DNA of 42,081 nt from Beroe ovata (lineage: Eukaryota > Ctenophora > Nuda > Beroida > Beroidae). Shown in pieces: positions 1 through 10,430 of the stretch (position 1 is the stretch's first letter; every line of letters starts with the position of its first letter). Under the pieces are notes generated by a model, which ran no database searches, had not been told where the DNA came from, and saw only the letters and a list, made by a program, of their open reading frames with translations. A program made the position numbers and the translations under genes. Where the stretch lies: positions 227,350-269,430 of the forward strand of contig CAMPET010000074.1 in NCBI GenBank assembly GCA_946803715.1, written 5' to 3'.

Positions 1-31
<31 letters not shown>

Positions 32-40
32 TGTGTGTGT
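1..40. repeat. (GT)n microsatellite at window edge
   Basis: The window opens inside a GT dinucleotide run interrupted twice by TT. It is truncated by the window boundary. Confidence 0.95.
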
Positions 41-1503
41 AAAATGTCCTACCAAGATCGAGTCTTACATTAAGCTGTTTACCTGCTTGTTAGCTTGAGA
101 CAATGGCAGCTAATCAGAATTCCAATTTGTTCTTAGGTTGTTTATAGTGGTGTTATAAATGTTACTCTGTTATAGTGCTGTTATCAATGTTACTCTTGAT
201 GCCAATTCGTAGTTCCACCTGCTATAGTGTGTACATATTTGAAGATTACTCGCTATATCTGCCTATGATAACACTGATCGAAGGGCAGGTGTGCGTTGTT
301 TTGATCCATGATGGCACCAGATCAGAATACGATCGAAAGGCAGCTGGATAGATAACCAGAAGACCTCATTTCATCCTTGTTGTTTGCCACACTATCTGCG
401 ATATTCATTTATTTCGTTACAGTACCACACTATAATATCGGACATGGCTATCATCTTGATGATACTCCTAAATCTCATCAAGATGCACACAGCCAATTCT
501 TTAGTCGGTTCAATATTGGATAACGATCAGTTACCAGCTATTGCTTCGCTTGGCTCTCTACTTTAGAACTCCACAAGTAGCCTAAATCTCAGTCAGCAAA
601 TCCTCACTACCGCCGTCTAGTCAGTGACCACTCCACAAGTGACAAGGGTAATGCCTCACCGGCAAAGGGGGGATTTAGGACATTTAGGACAATAACAGTT
701 GTGACACTCATTGGCGAGGCTCATGTTTATGTCAGGCATTATGCAATATGCGATTAGGCATGTTATGTGGTAAATTAGATGACTAACCGTGTAATAATTC
801 ATGCCCACGTGACTTGCAATCAGGAATTAAGGCACAAATGTCGGATTATCCTGCTGCCACGATCAGTGATGATGTAACTCATTACACTAAGCAACATAGC
901 TACCCTTAAATTGCCTGTTTTTTGCCGTTTCGCAATGAATCGTGACATAGAGTGACGCCAGCGTGAGACAGTATAAAAAATGGTATATTGCTGATTGCCA
1001 TGAGTGTTGCGTACCGATGTATCAGTGTCAATGGAGCATCGTCGAATTCTGATCTCTACATGCCATCTTCCTACTATTAGACATTTTGAGGGAGTTGAGG
1101 ACCTTTCAATTGACAACCGTTTAGGTTCTGTGCTTCAACAATAAATGCTGGTATTGGTCATGCATGAATGTATTTATGTTTGTAACATGTATGTATATTG
1201 TATGTATGTGATATGCATGTATATTGTCGTCTGTCGATTGGGTTATCGAAAGCGATAGTACAACTACACAGTACACACTGTACTAATCACTAATTCCTAT
1301 GCAAAGTTATTCATGCAATCTTGGAACATTCAAAATTCATGAGGTCATGGCTGGACTCTCCCTCTTCACTTACCATTCTTGAGAGACAAATCCTACTCAA
1401 CGAACGTTTTCGCATCCCAGTCTTAATCATTTTTTCAAACTCGTCGTGTTTTATCTGCGTTGCTCCACATTTCCCAACCTAACTTATCCTCAATATAGGA
1501 TCC
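41..1503. other. Non-coding stretch upstream of the GPCR; no gene seen
   Basis: No open frame here shows splice-bounded, protein-like sequence. There is a short TATG/TGTA-rich patch near 1165-1225. If SF3A1 continues off the left edge, this stretch would also be part of its large intron. The missing SF3A1 C-terminal exons were looked for on the minus strand and not found. Confidence 0.5.
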
Positions 1504-2714
1504 ATGGCAATATTCGGATCGATATCGTTAACGTACCCAAACGGTACGTTACGACACATACGAGAAAGCAATGCTTGGGACGTGGCGCTAAATCACATTT
1601 TCGGGGTGACATTCACTCTGTCTGCCCTGTCCCTGGGTCTTATCGTCAACCCGCTCGTCATAGCATTCCATTGCACCACTAAGAAGACTGCTGCAACACT
1701 TCTCTTTCTGCTTATCAACATCTGTGACCAGGTATGGAAATGTCACCTCTCTGTGACCTGTTACTTTGCATGCCCATCGGTAGGGCGACATCAACCCCCT
1801 CACTCCGTTAATTCAATGTAAACCAATAGGAGAAAACGGGGGGCGGGTGAAATGTTGCACTTCCAGCTCACCAAGTGCAACATTTGACCTAAATTAACTC
1901 ACTGATACTGAACTAAATCAACTCAAAGATACTGAACTATCCTCAGGTGAAACTGATTGGACTCCCCGCCATCCTGGCTCCGGTTCTCCTCGACCCAACC
2001 ACAGGTCCGTTTATCACCTACAACTACACGGGCTGTATCGGTTACGTGACGCCGCTATTCATCCTTATCGGGGAGCTGGAGTTGGTACTCCTCGCTGCAC
2101 TCTGTGCACTCCGGTACGCGGCTGTGCGCCACCAGGGCGACATGAACAAGAGCCGCAAACCCGCCATCATCATCGCCGCCCTCTCCATCGCTATATGCCT
2201 CCGTGTGGTGGTGTTCGCAGTGAGGGTGTCCCTCAATTGGACAGCCAGACCGCTCACATTCCAGCGGATATTTCAAGTAGTCCTCGCGAGGAGTATCCAT
2301 TTCTCCTCCATTCAGCGTTTGTTTATCATCCTGCGCGATGCTTGGACTGGCGCCATGATGGCGACGAGTCTGACGCTCTCGTTCCTCACTCTGCGATACT
2401 TGAGGATGACGGGGAATCAGTGCACCACATCAGCACGCACGAGACGAAGTATCGTCACCATAACAATCATGAACCTTTTCAACAGTTTCCTAGCAACCGT
2501 AACCTTCGCTAGTGTGAGTCGACTCTCTACAGCGTACAATTTACTCGATTTCGCGACAATATACGCCATGCCAATGGCTCAGTCAGTATTCAACCCCCTA
2601 TCATTTGTGTTGGCTAGTTACTCATTCAAAATGTACATCAAGAGACGTTATTTTAAGGTGTTGAGTGGCATGGTAATACAGCTAGAGCCGAATTCTGCAA
2701 TAACATCTGCATAA
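1504..2714 (+). CDS. Orphan class A (rhodopsin-like) GPCR, two exons
   Basis: Exons 1504-1731 and 1947-2714 join in phase 0 (donor CAG|GTATGG, acceptor CCTCAG|GTG) to give 331 residues, a typical size for a class A receptor. Seven hydrophobic segments can be placed. TM1 (about 34-55) carries an Asn-Pro at 49-50. TM2 is split by the intron. Cys106 sits at the usual position at the start of TM3. The E/DRY site reads LRY at 130-132, so the acidic residue is lost. TM7 ends NPLSF at 292-296 instead of NPxxY. There is an N-glycosylation sequon at N13 (NGT). No cysteine is seen in the second extracellular loop to partner Cys106. These departures suggest a divergent orphan receptor. The ligand is unknown and no vertebrate orthologue is recognised. 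It is read opposite to SF3A1 and lies just beyond its last visible exon. Confidence 0.75.
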
Positions 2715-2845
2715 TTTGTTTTTCAAAGAAGATTTTTGAAAAAAGTTTTTTTGTGATTGCGGTGATATCACTGTTCCATTTTCCTAAAAATTTGAATAAT
2801 GTCCCAACAAATCTTAAGTATTTTGTATCCTCCAAAAACCCAAAC

Positions 2846-4887
2846 CTTAGCCTGTTTCTCGTCTTTCCGTGCATCTTCCATCTCGTCGTCTTCATCATCA
2901 GTAACCTCCATCTCAACATCCATTGTGTCGTTCTCGCCGTCCTTTTCCTAAATATCCGAAATTAGGAAAGTGCCACACCCAAAACAAATTCCTGTCAGAG
3001 AATTGGAATGGACTTGAAGAGGAAGTTAAGGTATCGCGATAATTACCTCCTTGTCGATATCCTCGTCGTTATCGTCCTCGTTAACAAACTCCTCGGGATG
3101 TTCCTACAACACGAGAAAAGATCATAGCACACAACTCACCGCATTCATTCCTTATATGGAATAATCACATGACTACAAGTTTTTACCTTCATCCTCTCGT
3201 ATCTCTCCTGAGCGATTAGACGAGCTCCCAACTCGTCAGGAGTCACGGGTGGTGGGAGATCACCAGCTTCGTCCACGGGGAAATCTATCGTTTCCACGAC
3301 AACGAAGTCGTGCCAGTCGATTTGTGCAAACGACACTATGTAAGATGGCGCGAGAATTATAGAAGAAGTGAGATTCTGATTTCTGAGTTCTTATTCCAGA
3401 TATATGAGGGGTATCAAGTTGAGTGAGGCAGTGAAATTCGAGAGAAATGGTTGGAACAAACCTCTTTCTTTCTCTCTGTCATCTTCCTCTTTCTTCTTTA
3501 CTCTCTCTTGGTATTTAACCCATTCCACTTTATACATCGCCTGTACAGTTTAAAGATGTTAATCGATATGTCAATTCGTTTTGAAGTTATTGAAAAAAGT
3601 AAAAATGCATGACATGGGGTGCTCACTTTTCAATGAGAGTAAACTGACCTTGTCGAGGATCTTTGTAGGTTTTTCACACTCCAATTTGAGGTTTTCCAGC
3701 ATCTGCGTTTCTGGCAGCAATATCTAAGGGAGGACGGCGGATTATAATCAGAAGTTGTTTAGAAAACGTATATCTGAGTCAAATGTGTGTGAATGTGTAA
3801 TCTGGGAGAGGGGGTAACGTGAGTCACGTGTCTGATCACGTGAGTCAGGTGACTGATCACGTGACTTAACCAGGAGCCGTCGTACGGTAACTCTCTCGAT
3901 ATTCTGAACAATGTTTCATCAGTAAAACAAACAAGGGTAGAGATGTGTTTGTCACAGATCTCTCCCGGAAACATTATTATTAAAATGGTGGAAATTCGGA
4001 TCAAGTAATTGCAACTATAGGTTCATTGACAATTTTGGTTCAATCGTTATTCAGGAACGATATTTGGTCACAGAATTGCTACATTGCTAAGCTCAAAGGA
4101 AATGCTGATAGTTGTACGATACTAATTATTTTGGATAAACCTATCTGATTGAAAATTGGAAATGATTTCCGAGCGGGTATGTATCGGGAACAAACCATTT
4201 CCTGTGAGCTTGTATAGTATCTGTTCTACATCAATCACATCTATCTGTACCCCCGATGAGAATGTTCACCTGACTGTCATATTTCTAGAATTTTAAAGCC
4301 TATACATATGCTATACTAGCATTGCTGGTATACTTGTGCAATCCCAAACCCTCTACGAAGAATGAATATTATCCACTCTAAAATTCCAAATGATAGCTAC
4401 TGAATATGCCTGAATTTGTTGCCACATTGACTTGATCTTCAGTCGACAAGTGGACACGCCCATCGGGTTGTTGATGATGGATACATCATGTTTCCAATAA
4501 TACTGTACCCGAGTATATTACCTGTGCTGATTCTCTCCGTCCCTCGGTTTCGCCCACATCACTGATGTGTAATCTGTGAGTTAGTATCACTGATGTGTAA
4601 TCTGTGAGTTAGTATCACTGATGTGTAATCTGTGACTTAGTTCATGAACAGTGAAAACGTGGGGAGGACTATAAAATGGTGCGTAATTTGGACACGTACA
4701 GCATGATATTACCGCACATAATATAGTGCTAGTCAGTGACAGTAGTCACAGTGACAGTAGTCACAGTAGTCACAGAGAGTGCTCAACGTCTCTGAAGTTC
4801 ATTTGTGACGTCTCGCATCGCGACGGTTTAAGTGCACACTCAGTTTTAATGGTACTATCGAGCAAAATCACACACAAACACAACCGT

Positions 4888-4921
<34 letters not shown>

Positions 4922-7900
4922 CAGTGCGTCTATTATATACCAGATACCACGGTGCTCAAAATTTGTCAGGAAAGCAATTGTTAGAATGTGACTCATTTCA
5001 TGAAGGGTGGATATTCTGGGGGTAGGAAGTGGGGCAGCCGTGCATGTATAATCGTAGTTCCGTTTCACTCACAGTGCGCATTTAACAGTTGAGAATGAGC
5101 GATTTCTCTCCCACATAATCCTCACTATACATATATTCTAATTTTCTGACAGCAGTATATTTCGTGTATTCGAGCATTAAATACATGCAGCGTGAATCGT
5201 TTTCAGCCACTTTTCCTTTTTTTACCATAAATTTTTACCATAAATTTATTAGTTGATCGACCGAAACTCCATCATAAACCCAACTTTCAGGTGAAATTTG
5301 CGACTTCCAATGTCTGTTTCTGTATACATGAGTCATAATATACCCGAAAGATTCCCCAAAGATTATAGTCGAACGCGCTGCTATTATATAGCCGAACGCG
5401 CTGCTGCTTACAGAAGAACAAAAAAATTGGTCGACGCCTCACATTTAGCCATTTTAGGAGCTAAGAGGTGCGTTTGCTACCCAATTGTCAAACTTTCAGC
5501 ATGGATACATTCAACCGTTTCTCCTTTTGATTCGAGTTTTAGAAGGTAGATCACAACCGCTCATGAATGCAACTATCGTCTATGTAACCACTGTTTCAAA
5601 GCGAAGTCTAAAGATGTAGCATGCTAATCGATTTGAAGGTTTGAAAGTGTATGCCGTTACATATTATGACTTATCACGCGCCAGTGCCAGAGCTGGTATA
5701 CATAATGATTCCAGTGACTAACTGTACCGTACNACACACACACACACACACAAACCTTCGAGTATTGTTCCACAAGCTTGGTGAAATACTGGAAATGGCC
5801 ATGTTGAGGTCTCAGGAAATCAAAGAGGTAGTTTTTCTGTTCCTTTTGAATCAATGTTTGGAGGAACGTTTTGCCGTTCTTGGCCACGAACTGGGCCGTT
5901 AACTTGACCACATCCCTGCAATGAATAAAGCTGTGAGATTAAGCGCTGTATTATCATCTAGCTCAGTTTATCATTTAGAGTGGCATTGTCTTCAAAAAAC
6001 ATTTATCCTTGCCGTTGCGCTTCACTGTTGTCCGCGTAATGCATCGGGAGCGCTCTGTGTATTATATAGAAACACCACAATTTCTTTTACTACCATGTCA
6101 GGATGGCCGAGTGGTCTAAGGCGCCAGACTCAAGATTACTCTTGCATTCATACGAATGAGAATTCTGGTCCACGAATGTGGGCGTGGGTTCAAATCCCAC
6201 TCCTGACACTTTTTGTATTTTGAGTCAAGACTCCCCAAAAATGTCGCATGGATGCGTTAATTAGGTTCTCTAACACAGCAATGTTTGATAAATAAGTAAA
6301 CAATTGATGACTTTATGTACTGTTTATGTGGACATAAGAGCAATTGAAGAGCCTTCAGCTTAAGTACGTCGACAACTCCCTTTAGGTGATCTCGAAAAAT
6401 CGGGTAAAAAGGCGATGAAAATGGACAAAAGATCATAGCAGGAAGTGGTTTCGATCCACCGACCTCTGGGTTATGGGCCCAGCACGCTTCCACTGCGCCA
6501 CCCTGCTATCTGCTGATGTTGAAATTGAGAGAGCTACTATCTGGTGGTAGGATCTAGTGGCGTTTAAATGCCGGATAAAGAAATCGTTCAACAGCTTGGA
6601 TAGTTGAGCAACTATTTGAAACGTTCAAATGCCCACCGGACAGTTAGCAGGGTGGGGTGGAAGCGTGCTGGGCCCATAACCCAGAGGTCGGTGGATCGAA
6701 ACCACTTCCTGCTAAAATCTTTTTGATGTCTGTCGTTTTATCTTCATCAGCTTAGGTCCTTGAAACCAACGATTAGTATTATAAAAGTTCACTTGAGCAA
6801 TATTTCCGAGATATATTCCCTGGGTCATGGGGAGAAATTAAAAAGCCATAATCGATAAGCGCGCGCATGCATGTATCTGCGCGCGTGCCATGACGCGCGC
6901 ACAAAGAACTTAGCTCCACTTTATTTTGTCCAATTTTGCTAGTAATAAGCCGGTTAGCGCGCAATTTTGCGAATTGTGACCGCTCATTTTGACGAAGAGG
7001 CAATGTAGAAGAATCCAGAGAAAGGGGATGTTGACCAACAGGTGCTGTCGTAATCAATCCATTCATGTGATACATCAACTCACAGCTCAAGTGGTGAGAT
7101 AGAGGGCGGATCAAGCATGTAGATTGGCTCTGGGGGCGGATCTTTGAGAATTATAGGCTCGTACACTGGCAATTTCTTGACGGGGGCCTGAAATAAGCGG
7201 GCGTGAAATTCTTCTACTATGAAGTGTGATGAGTACAAAGAAATGTCGTTACATGGAAAGTCATACTGCTAACAGAATGAGCTAACAGTGAATGTCCGAT
7301 TTGATGAAGGAGCACTGGATATAACGAGATGCATCGCGATGCATCATTCATTTGTAGATTTGAGTTTCATGGTTGCAAAGATGAAGATGCCAAGTGAGAG
7401 GCAACTTCTTCCTCGACCAGTGTGGAAACATTGAGAACATACTAATTTGATTCTGCGGTCGTGTTGTAAAACCGATTTAAAATTGTTCGAACTACGACAG
7501 ATCTCATTATCGCCAGCTTCCATGAGTCAGTTTCCATTAGTCAGTTTCTACTAGGAACAAATAACGGTGTTCACCTCAACAAGAGTGGACAAAAAACTGT
7601 TGTTCATAGGAAACTGGACATTGGATACGTTTGGTCGTCACTTATTTTGACTATCCTAACGTATTTCATCATTTATGTATTTCATGAAGTGCTACTACAA
7701 TAAAAAACGATCGTCAATATTTTGTGCGTGATCGTCTACACATCGTCTCAGTGATGACTATTGTTATAGAGCATGACCAGCTAACCCCTCTAATTACCGA
7801 TTGACATATACATACATATCCGTGTCATAATCTTATCAGTAATAATTCTTCTCCCCCAAAGCGCTGTAATCTGATCTTGCTACTTGATACTGTGAGATGT

Positions 7901-10211
7901 TGACTCCCATCACAGATTTACTGCAGCCTGGGTTGTTCTTTTTTTGCCCCAATTTCCCGACCACTTCGACTTCTCGAGCAAAGCACGCGTTGTTTCCGCC
8001 GTAATAGGGAATGGCTTCATTGGGGAGGGGTTCAAAATGTTTTTGATAAGGTGACTGCGTTTTTGTATTTTTATTGGTTGTTTCCATTGGTCGATAGCTG
8101 TCATGATCAAGAACATTTGGGACTCCTCCCCAAGCATACCATTCTCTTCAACATACACAAAACTCAAGTATTGACTTGAGGGAGTCGCCTAAGGCAGGTG
8201 GAGTCTGTAGAGTTGTTATCCGTCCAATTATAATAATAAACAGCAGTTGCTAGCAAACTATTGATTAACACTGCTTTCCATGTGATACATCGGTTTATTG
8301 GGCGAAAATAATAACAGCTTACGCGCGTCTGTGTGTGCGTGTGCGTATGCGTGTGCTTCGATTATCTTTCAACTTGTAGCTGCTGTATTTGGTGATTGAA
8401 TACACGTCGAAACACGCCATGACACTCAATTATTTTCCCGACAGCTTCTGGCTACTGTTCGTCCACCGGTTTTATTGGCAGTACAGAACATGTCTATTCA
8501 AACCATTGTTTGTAAATACGTGATACTATTATTACAGTTACATTCGGTACCATGCCATCGTTCAAGGTGGAATAACCTTTGCTTGTACACAACATATTCG
8601 TCCTTAGCTGACATCTATCTATGTGAATATTGCATCGTTCACAATCACCCTCTATAGCTCCAATATGAAGCAGAGTTTGTGCTATTGACACACCTACACA
8701 GATACATTTCAATTTTCATGGTAATGTTGTCGTTTTCCATCGTCATTCGGATAGTATTGAATAAATATTTGAAAAAGTTCGGACAATTAATGTCTTTGGG
8801 GTGAAGTATCATAAGCATTACATAACTATTGAATAGTTGTGTTGTTTATTCAACTCATAACGCAATGAGTACGTTTTCGCGTTCAATATTTAGCCCTGTT
8901 TTCAATCGAAGATAGGTTTTTTTTTCAGACGAAATCCATAAAGAGTCTTTTCCATATAGAGTTGAAGCAATCATACAATTTAACCTGACGTACGCACTTA
9001 AGACCTTAAGATAGCAGACACACATCATCAACTGGTGGCAGTTTTCCATCTAAAGCCATTTCCTCGTGAAAAAACTACGTACCTCATGAAAGAACTACGC
9101 ACAGTCCCTGATTTCAGCATTGAATACTCACTAGGTCGTTACCTCGTTTAATGGTATAGTACTACGTCTAACTTCCTTGAATCTTACTACACAGTAATAA
9201 TCATAAAAGTGGTTTGGTGATCAAACGTTTTATTGTCGTTTATTTGGTGTCAATATTTCAGCTTTTCGATATTCAATGGATTATGGTAGCAAATCGGACA
9301 TGTGTCAGTTTCTGATAACGATTTCTTGATGACGAAACTGTTTTAATTATAATAGTTGTGGCGTATCAGGGCGATGGAGTTTGTGACGTGGGTGTGTGTG
9401 TCCATCGTTGATTATGCATGCTAAAATGCCAAATCGACAAGCATGCTTCAAAGCTCCAAGGAACATTGGTACGATGTTTCCACATTACCTACATGAATCC
9501 ATAGGGAGGGCATTAGCTTTCGACATGACCTGTAGTTTCCTACCATCATTAAGATTTTTTGATCCTCTCCAAGATTTCTCGGTACAAATAGTTAATACTT
9601 GCAAGCTTGAAACACTAGAAGCCGGCTGATATTCGCTCACGTAAGACAAACACACACCAACACACTAACCGAAATCGTCTTGACTTTGTTCTGTTGGGTG
9701 GGGACGGGCAATTGGGGTGGGACTGGTTCTTGAGCTTTGCCCTCAATGAAATCCTTGACCTTATGAAGGTAGTAAGCGTGATAAGGATCACCCTCTTTAA
9801 GGAAGTTAAACTTCCGGTTTCCTTGCTCGTTAGCTTTGATCCTGTTGTGTGGTACAAGTTAGTTTATGATCTTCAAGGAAAATGGATGTCGCGATGTTTT
9901 AGAAAGTGGTTTTACACTACCTTGTCTCGAAGTCTGGACCATTTCGGGCAACGAATGACGCCGTTTTATCAACAATGTTTCGCAGCTCAGGAGGAGGGTA
10001 GATGATACCCACTACAGCTTTCCCTATCTCAGCTTTATCAACTCCTGATTTATTAGAATTGCTTTCATAATTGGTGTCAATCAATCTCACAGCCAATCAA
10101 GAAGTTCCATGTTAGTAATTAACCGTTGAGAAATCACCAAATTATTAGTCCACCTGTATCTGTTTTTGCAACCCCATCCGGTTCCATAGGAGTGGTAACT
10201 GGTTCAGGCAT
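2846..10211 (-). CDS. SF3A1: Splicing factor 3A subunit 1, N-terminal half (10 exons; 3' part outside window)
   Basis: SF3A1 is a U2 snRNP subunit needed for pre-spliceosome assembly in the nucleus. Exons in transcription order are 10154-10211, 9921-10044, 9670-9841, 7084-7187, 5756-5915, 3649-3723, 3462-3540, 3187-3335, 3047-3103 and 2846-2947. All phases agree, giving 360 codons from the ATG at 10211. SURP module 1 (about residues 28-80) contains GIIYPPPELRNIVDKTASF. SURP module 2 (about 155-200) contains VVKLTAQFVAKNGKTFLQ. The next hallmark block is FAQIDWHDFVVVETIDF, followed by an acidic region. All closely match the animal protein. Human SF3A1 is about 793 residues. The proline-rich part and C-terminal ubiquitin-like domain are absent here. 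Exon 10 ends AAG|GTTTGG, so the gene should continue left of the window. Introns 4 and 5 hold tRNA genes and microsatellites. Confidence 0.95.
3805..3870. repeat. Clustered CACGTG/GATCACGTGA motifs in SF3A1 intron 5
   Basis: The stretch repeats GTGAGTCA/CACGTG-type words, with GATCACGTGA occurring twice about 25 bp apart. CACGTG is the palindromic E-box core. Whether it binds bHLH factors or is a chance local duplication cannot be told from sequence. Confidence 0.45.
4558..4641. repeat. 28-bp tandem repeat, three copies
   Basis: Three head-to-tail copies (4558-4585, 4586-4613, 4614-4641) each begin ATCACTGATGTGTAATCTGT. The first two are identical, and the third carries a G-to-C change near its end. 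The repeat lies in SF3A1 intron 5. Confidence 0.9.
4889..4920. repeat. (CA)16 microsatellite
   Basis: Pure CA run in SF3A1 intron 5, preceded by a short interrupted CA tract. Confidence 0.95.
5731..5752. repeat. (AC)n microsatellite with one ambiguous base
   Basis: AC run with an N at 5733, directly downstream of the SF3A1 exon 5 donor, so the intron begins GTTTGTGTGTG. The N marks an unresolved base or repeat-length problem in the assembly. Confidence 0.9.
6097..6208 (+). tRNA. tRNA-Leu (anticodon CAA) with intron
   Basis: The acceptor stem GTCAGGA pairs with TCCTGAC, with discriminator A. The A-box-like start TGGCCGAGTGGTCTAAGGC and the B box GGTTCAAATCC are present. The anticodon arm CCAGA-CTCAAG is interrupted after the base 3' of anticodon CAA by an intron of about 26-28 bp, and the stem resumes TTCTGG. 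A long variable arm, as expected for Leu, is present. Animal tRNA-Leu(CAA) genes characteristically carry an intron at this position. A T-run follows at once as a Pol III terminator. The gene lies antisense inside SF3A1 intron 4. Confidence 0.95.
6436..6507 (-). tRNA. Initiator tRNA-Met (CAT)
   Basis: The 72-bp gene begins AGCAGGGTGGCGCAGTGG and contains the anticodon loop GGGCCCATAACCC with the three G-C pairs typical of initiators. Its T arm has GATCGAAAC, the A54/A60 signature of eukaryotic initiator tRNA in place of TTC. TTTT follows downstream. It lies on the same strand as, and inside intron 4 of, SF3A1. Confidence 0.95.
6646..6714 (+). pseudogene. Inverted, D-arm-damaged copy of initiator tRNA-Met
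   Basis: This 69-bp copy matches the initiator tRNA at 6436-6507 in the acceptor stem, anticodon arm and T arm. In the D arm, the eight bases CGCAGTGG are replaced by GGTGG, a net loss of 3 bp that breaks the internal A box and D stem. It is inverted relative to the intact gene, with a spacer of about 138 bp. A T-run follows, and the similar 3' flank (ATCTTTT) suggests flanking sequence was copied too. It is probably a pseudogene. A functional tRNA with an unusual D arm is less likely. Confidence 0.8.
7188..9669. other. SF3A1 intron 3; no further gene seen
   Basis: This is the largest visible SF3A1 intron, about 2.5 kb. It holds a short GT/GC-alternating patch near 8320-8360. Open frames around 7836-8167 on the minus strand have no recognisable domain or splice context. 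Confidence 0.5.
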
Positions 10212-10430
10212 ATTTCCTTACAACCTATAATAACAGAACAATTTGATGAGAATGACTTGAATAGGTAACCTATGAAGCGAATTAGACCATCTGATCCCTG
10301 AATCGAAGTTCTATTTTGATGCCTGAAGTTAGAGTTTCGAGTTTACTAAATAGTTTTTGGAGATTTACTATTACCTCTATTTAGTATTTACCATGAAAGC
10401 AGCTCTTTCAACATTCACTTTTCCCAGGAA
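10212..10430. promoter_or_regulatory. Divergent 219-bp interval between SF3A1 and the sulfotransferase
   Basis: The two start codons face away from each other across 219 bp, so a bidirectional promoter is possible. However, the bases just before the sulfotransferase ATG look like a 3' splice site: a pyrimidine-rich tract then TTTTCCCAG|GAAATG at 10427. Its true transcription start may therefore lie upstream of a non-coding first exon. No TATA box was identified with confidence. Confidence 0.4.

Noticed and set aside
820-1116. 98-residue open frame on the minus strand, tested as a missing SF3A1 exon or a gene
   Set aside because: No resemblance to the SF3A1 C-terminus, no acceptor/donor framing and no protein-like composition.
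4726-5068. Open frames with runs of His-Thr or Cys-Val
   Set aside because: Translations of the CA/GT microsatellite, not proteins.
7836-8167. Two overlapping minus-strand frames in SF3A1 intron 3, considered as a transposase fragment
   Set aside because: No recognisable motif, no terminal repeats nearby, and both frames give equally unconvincing sequence.
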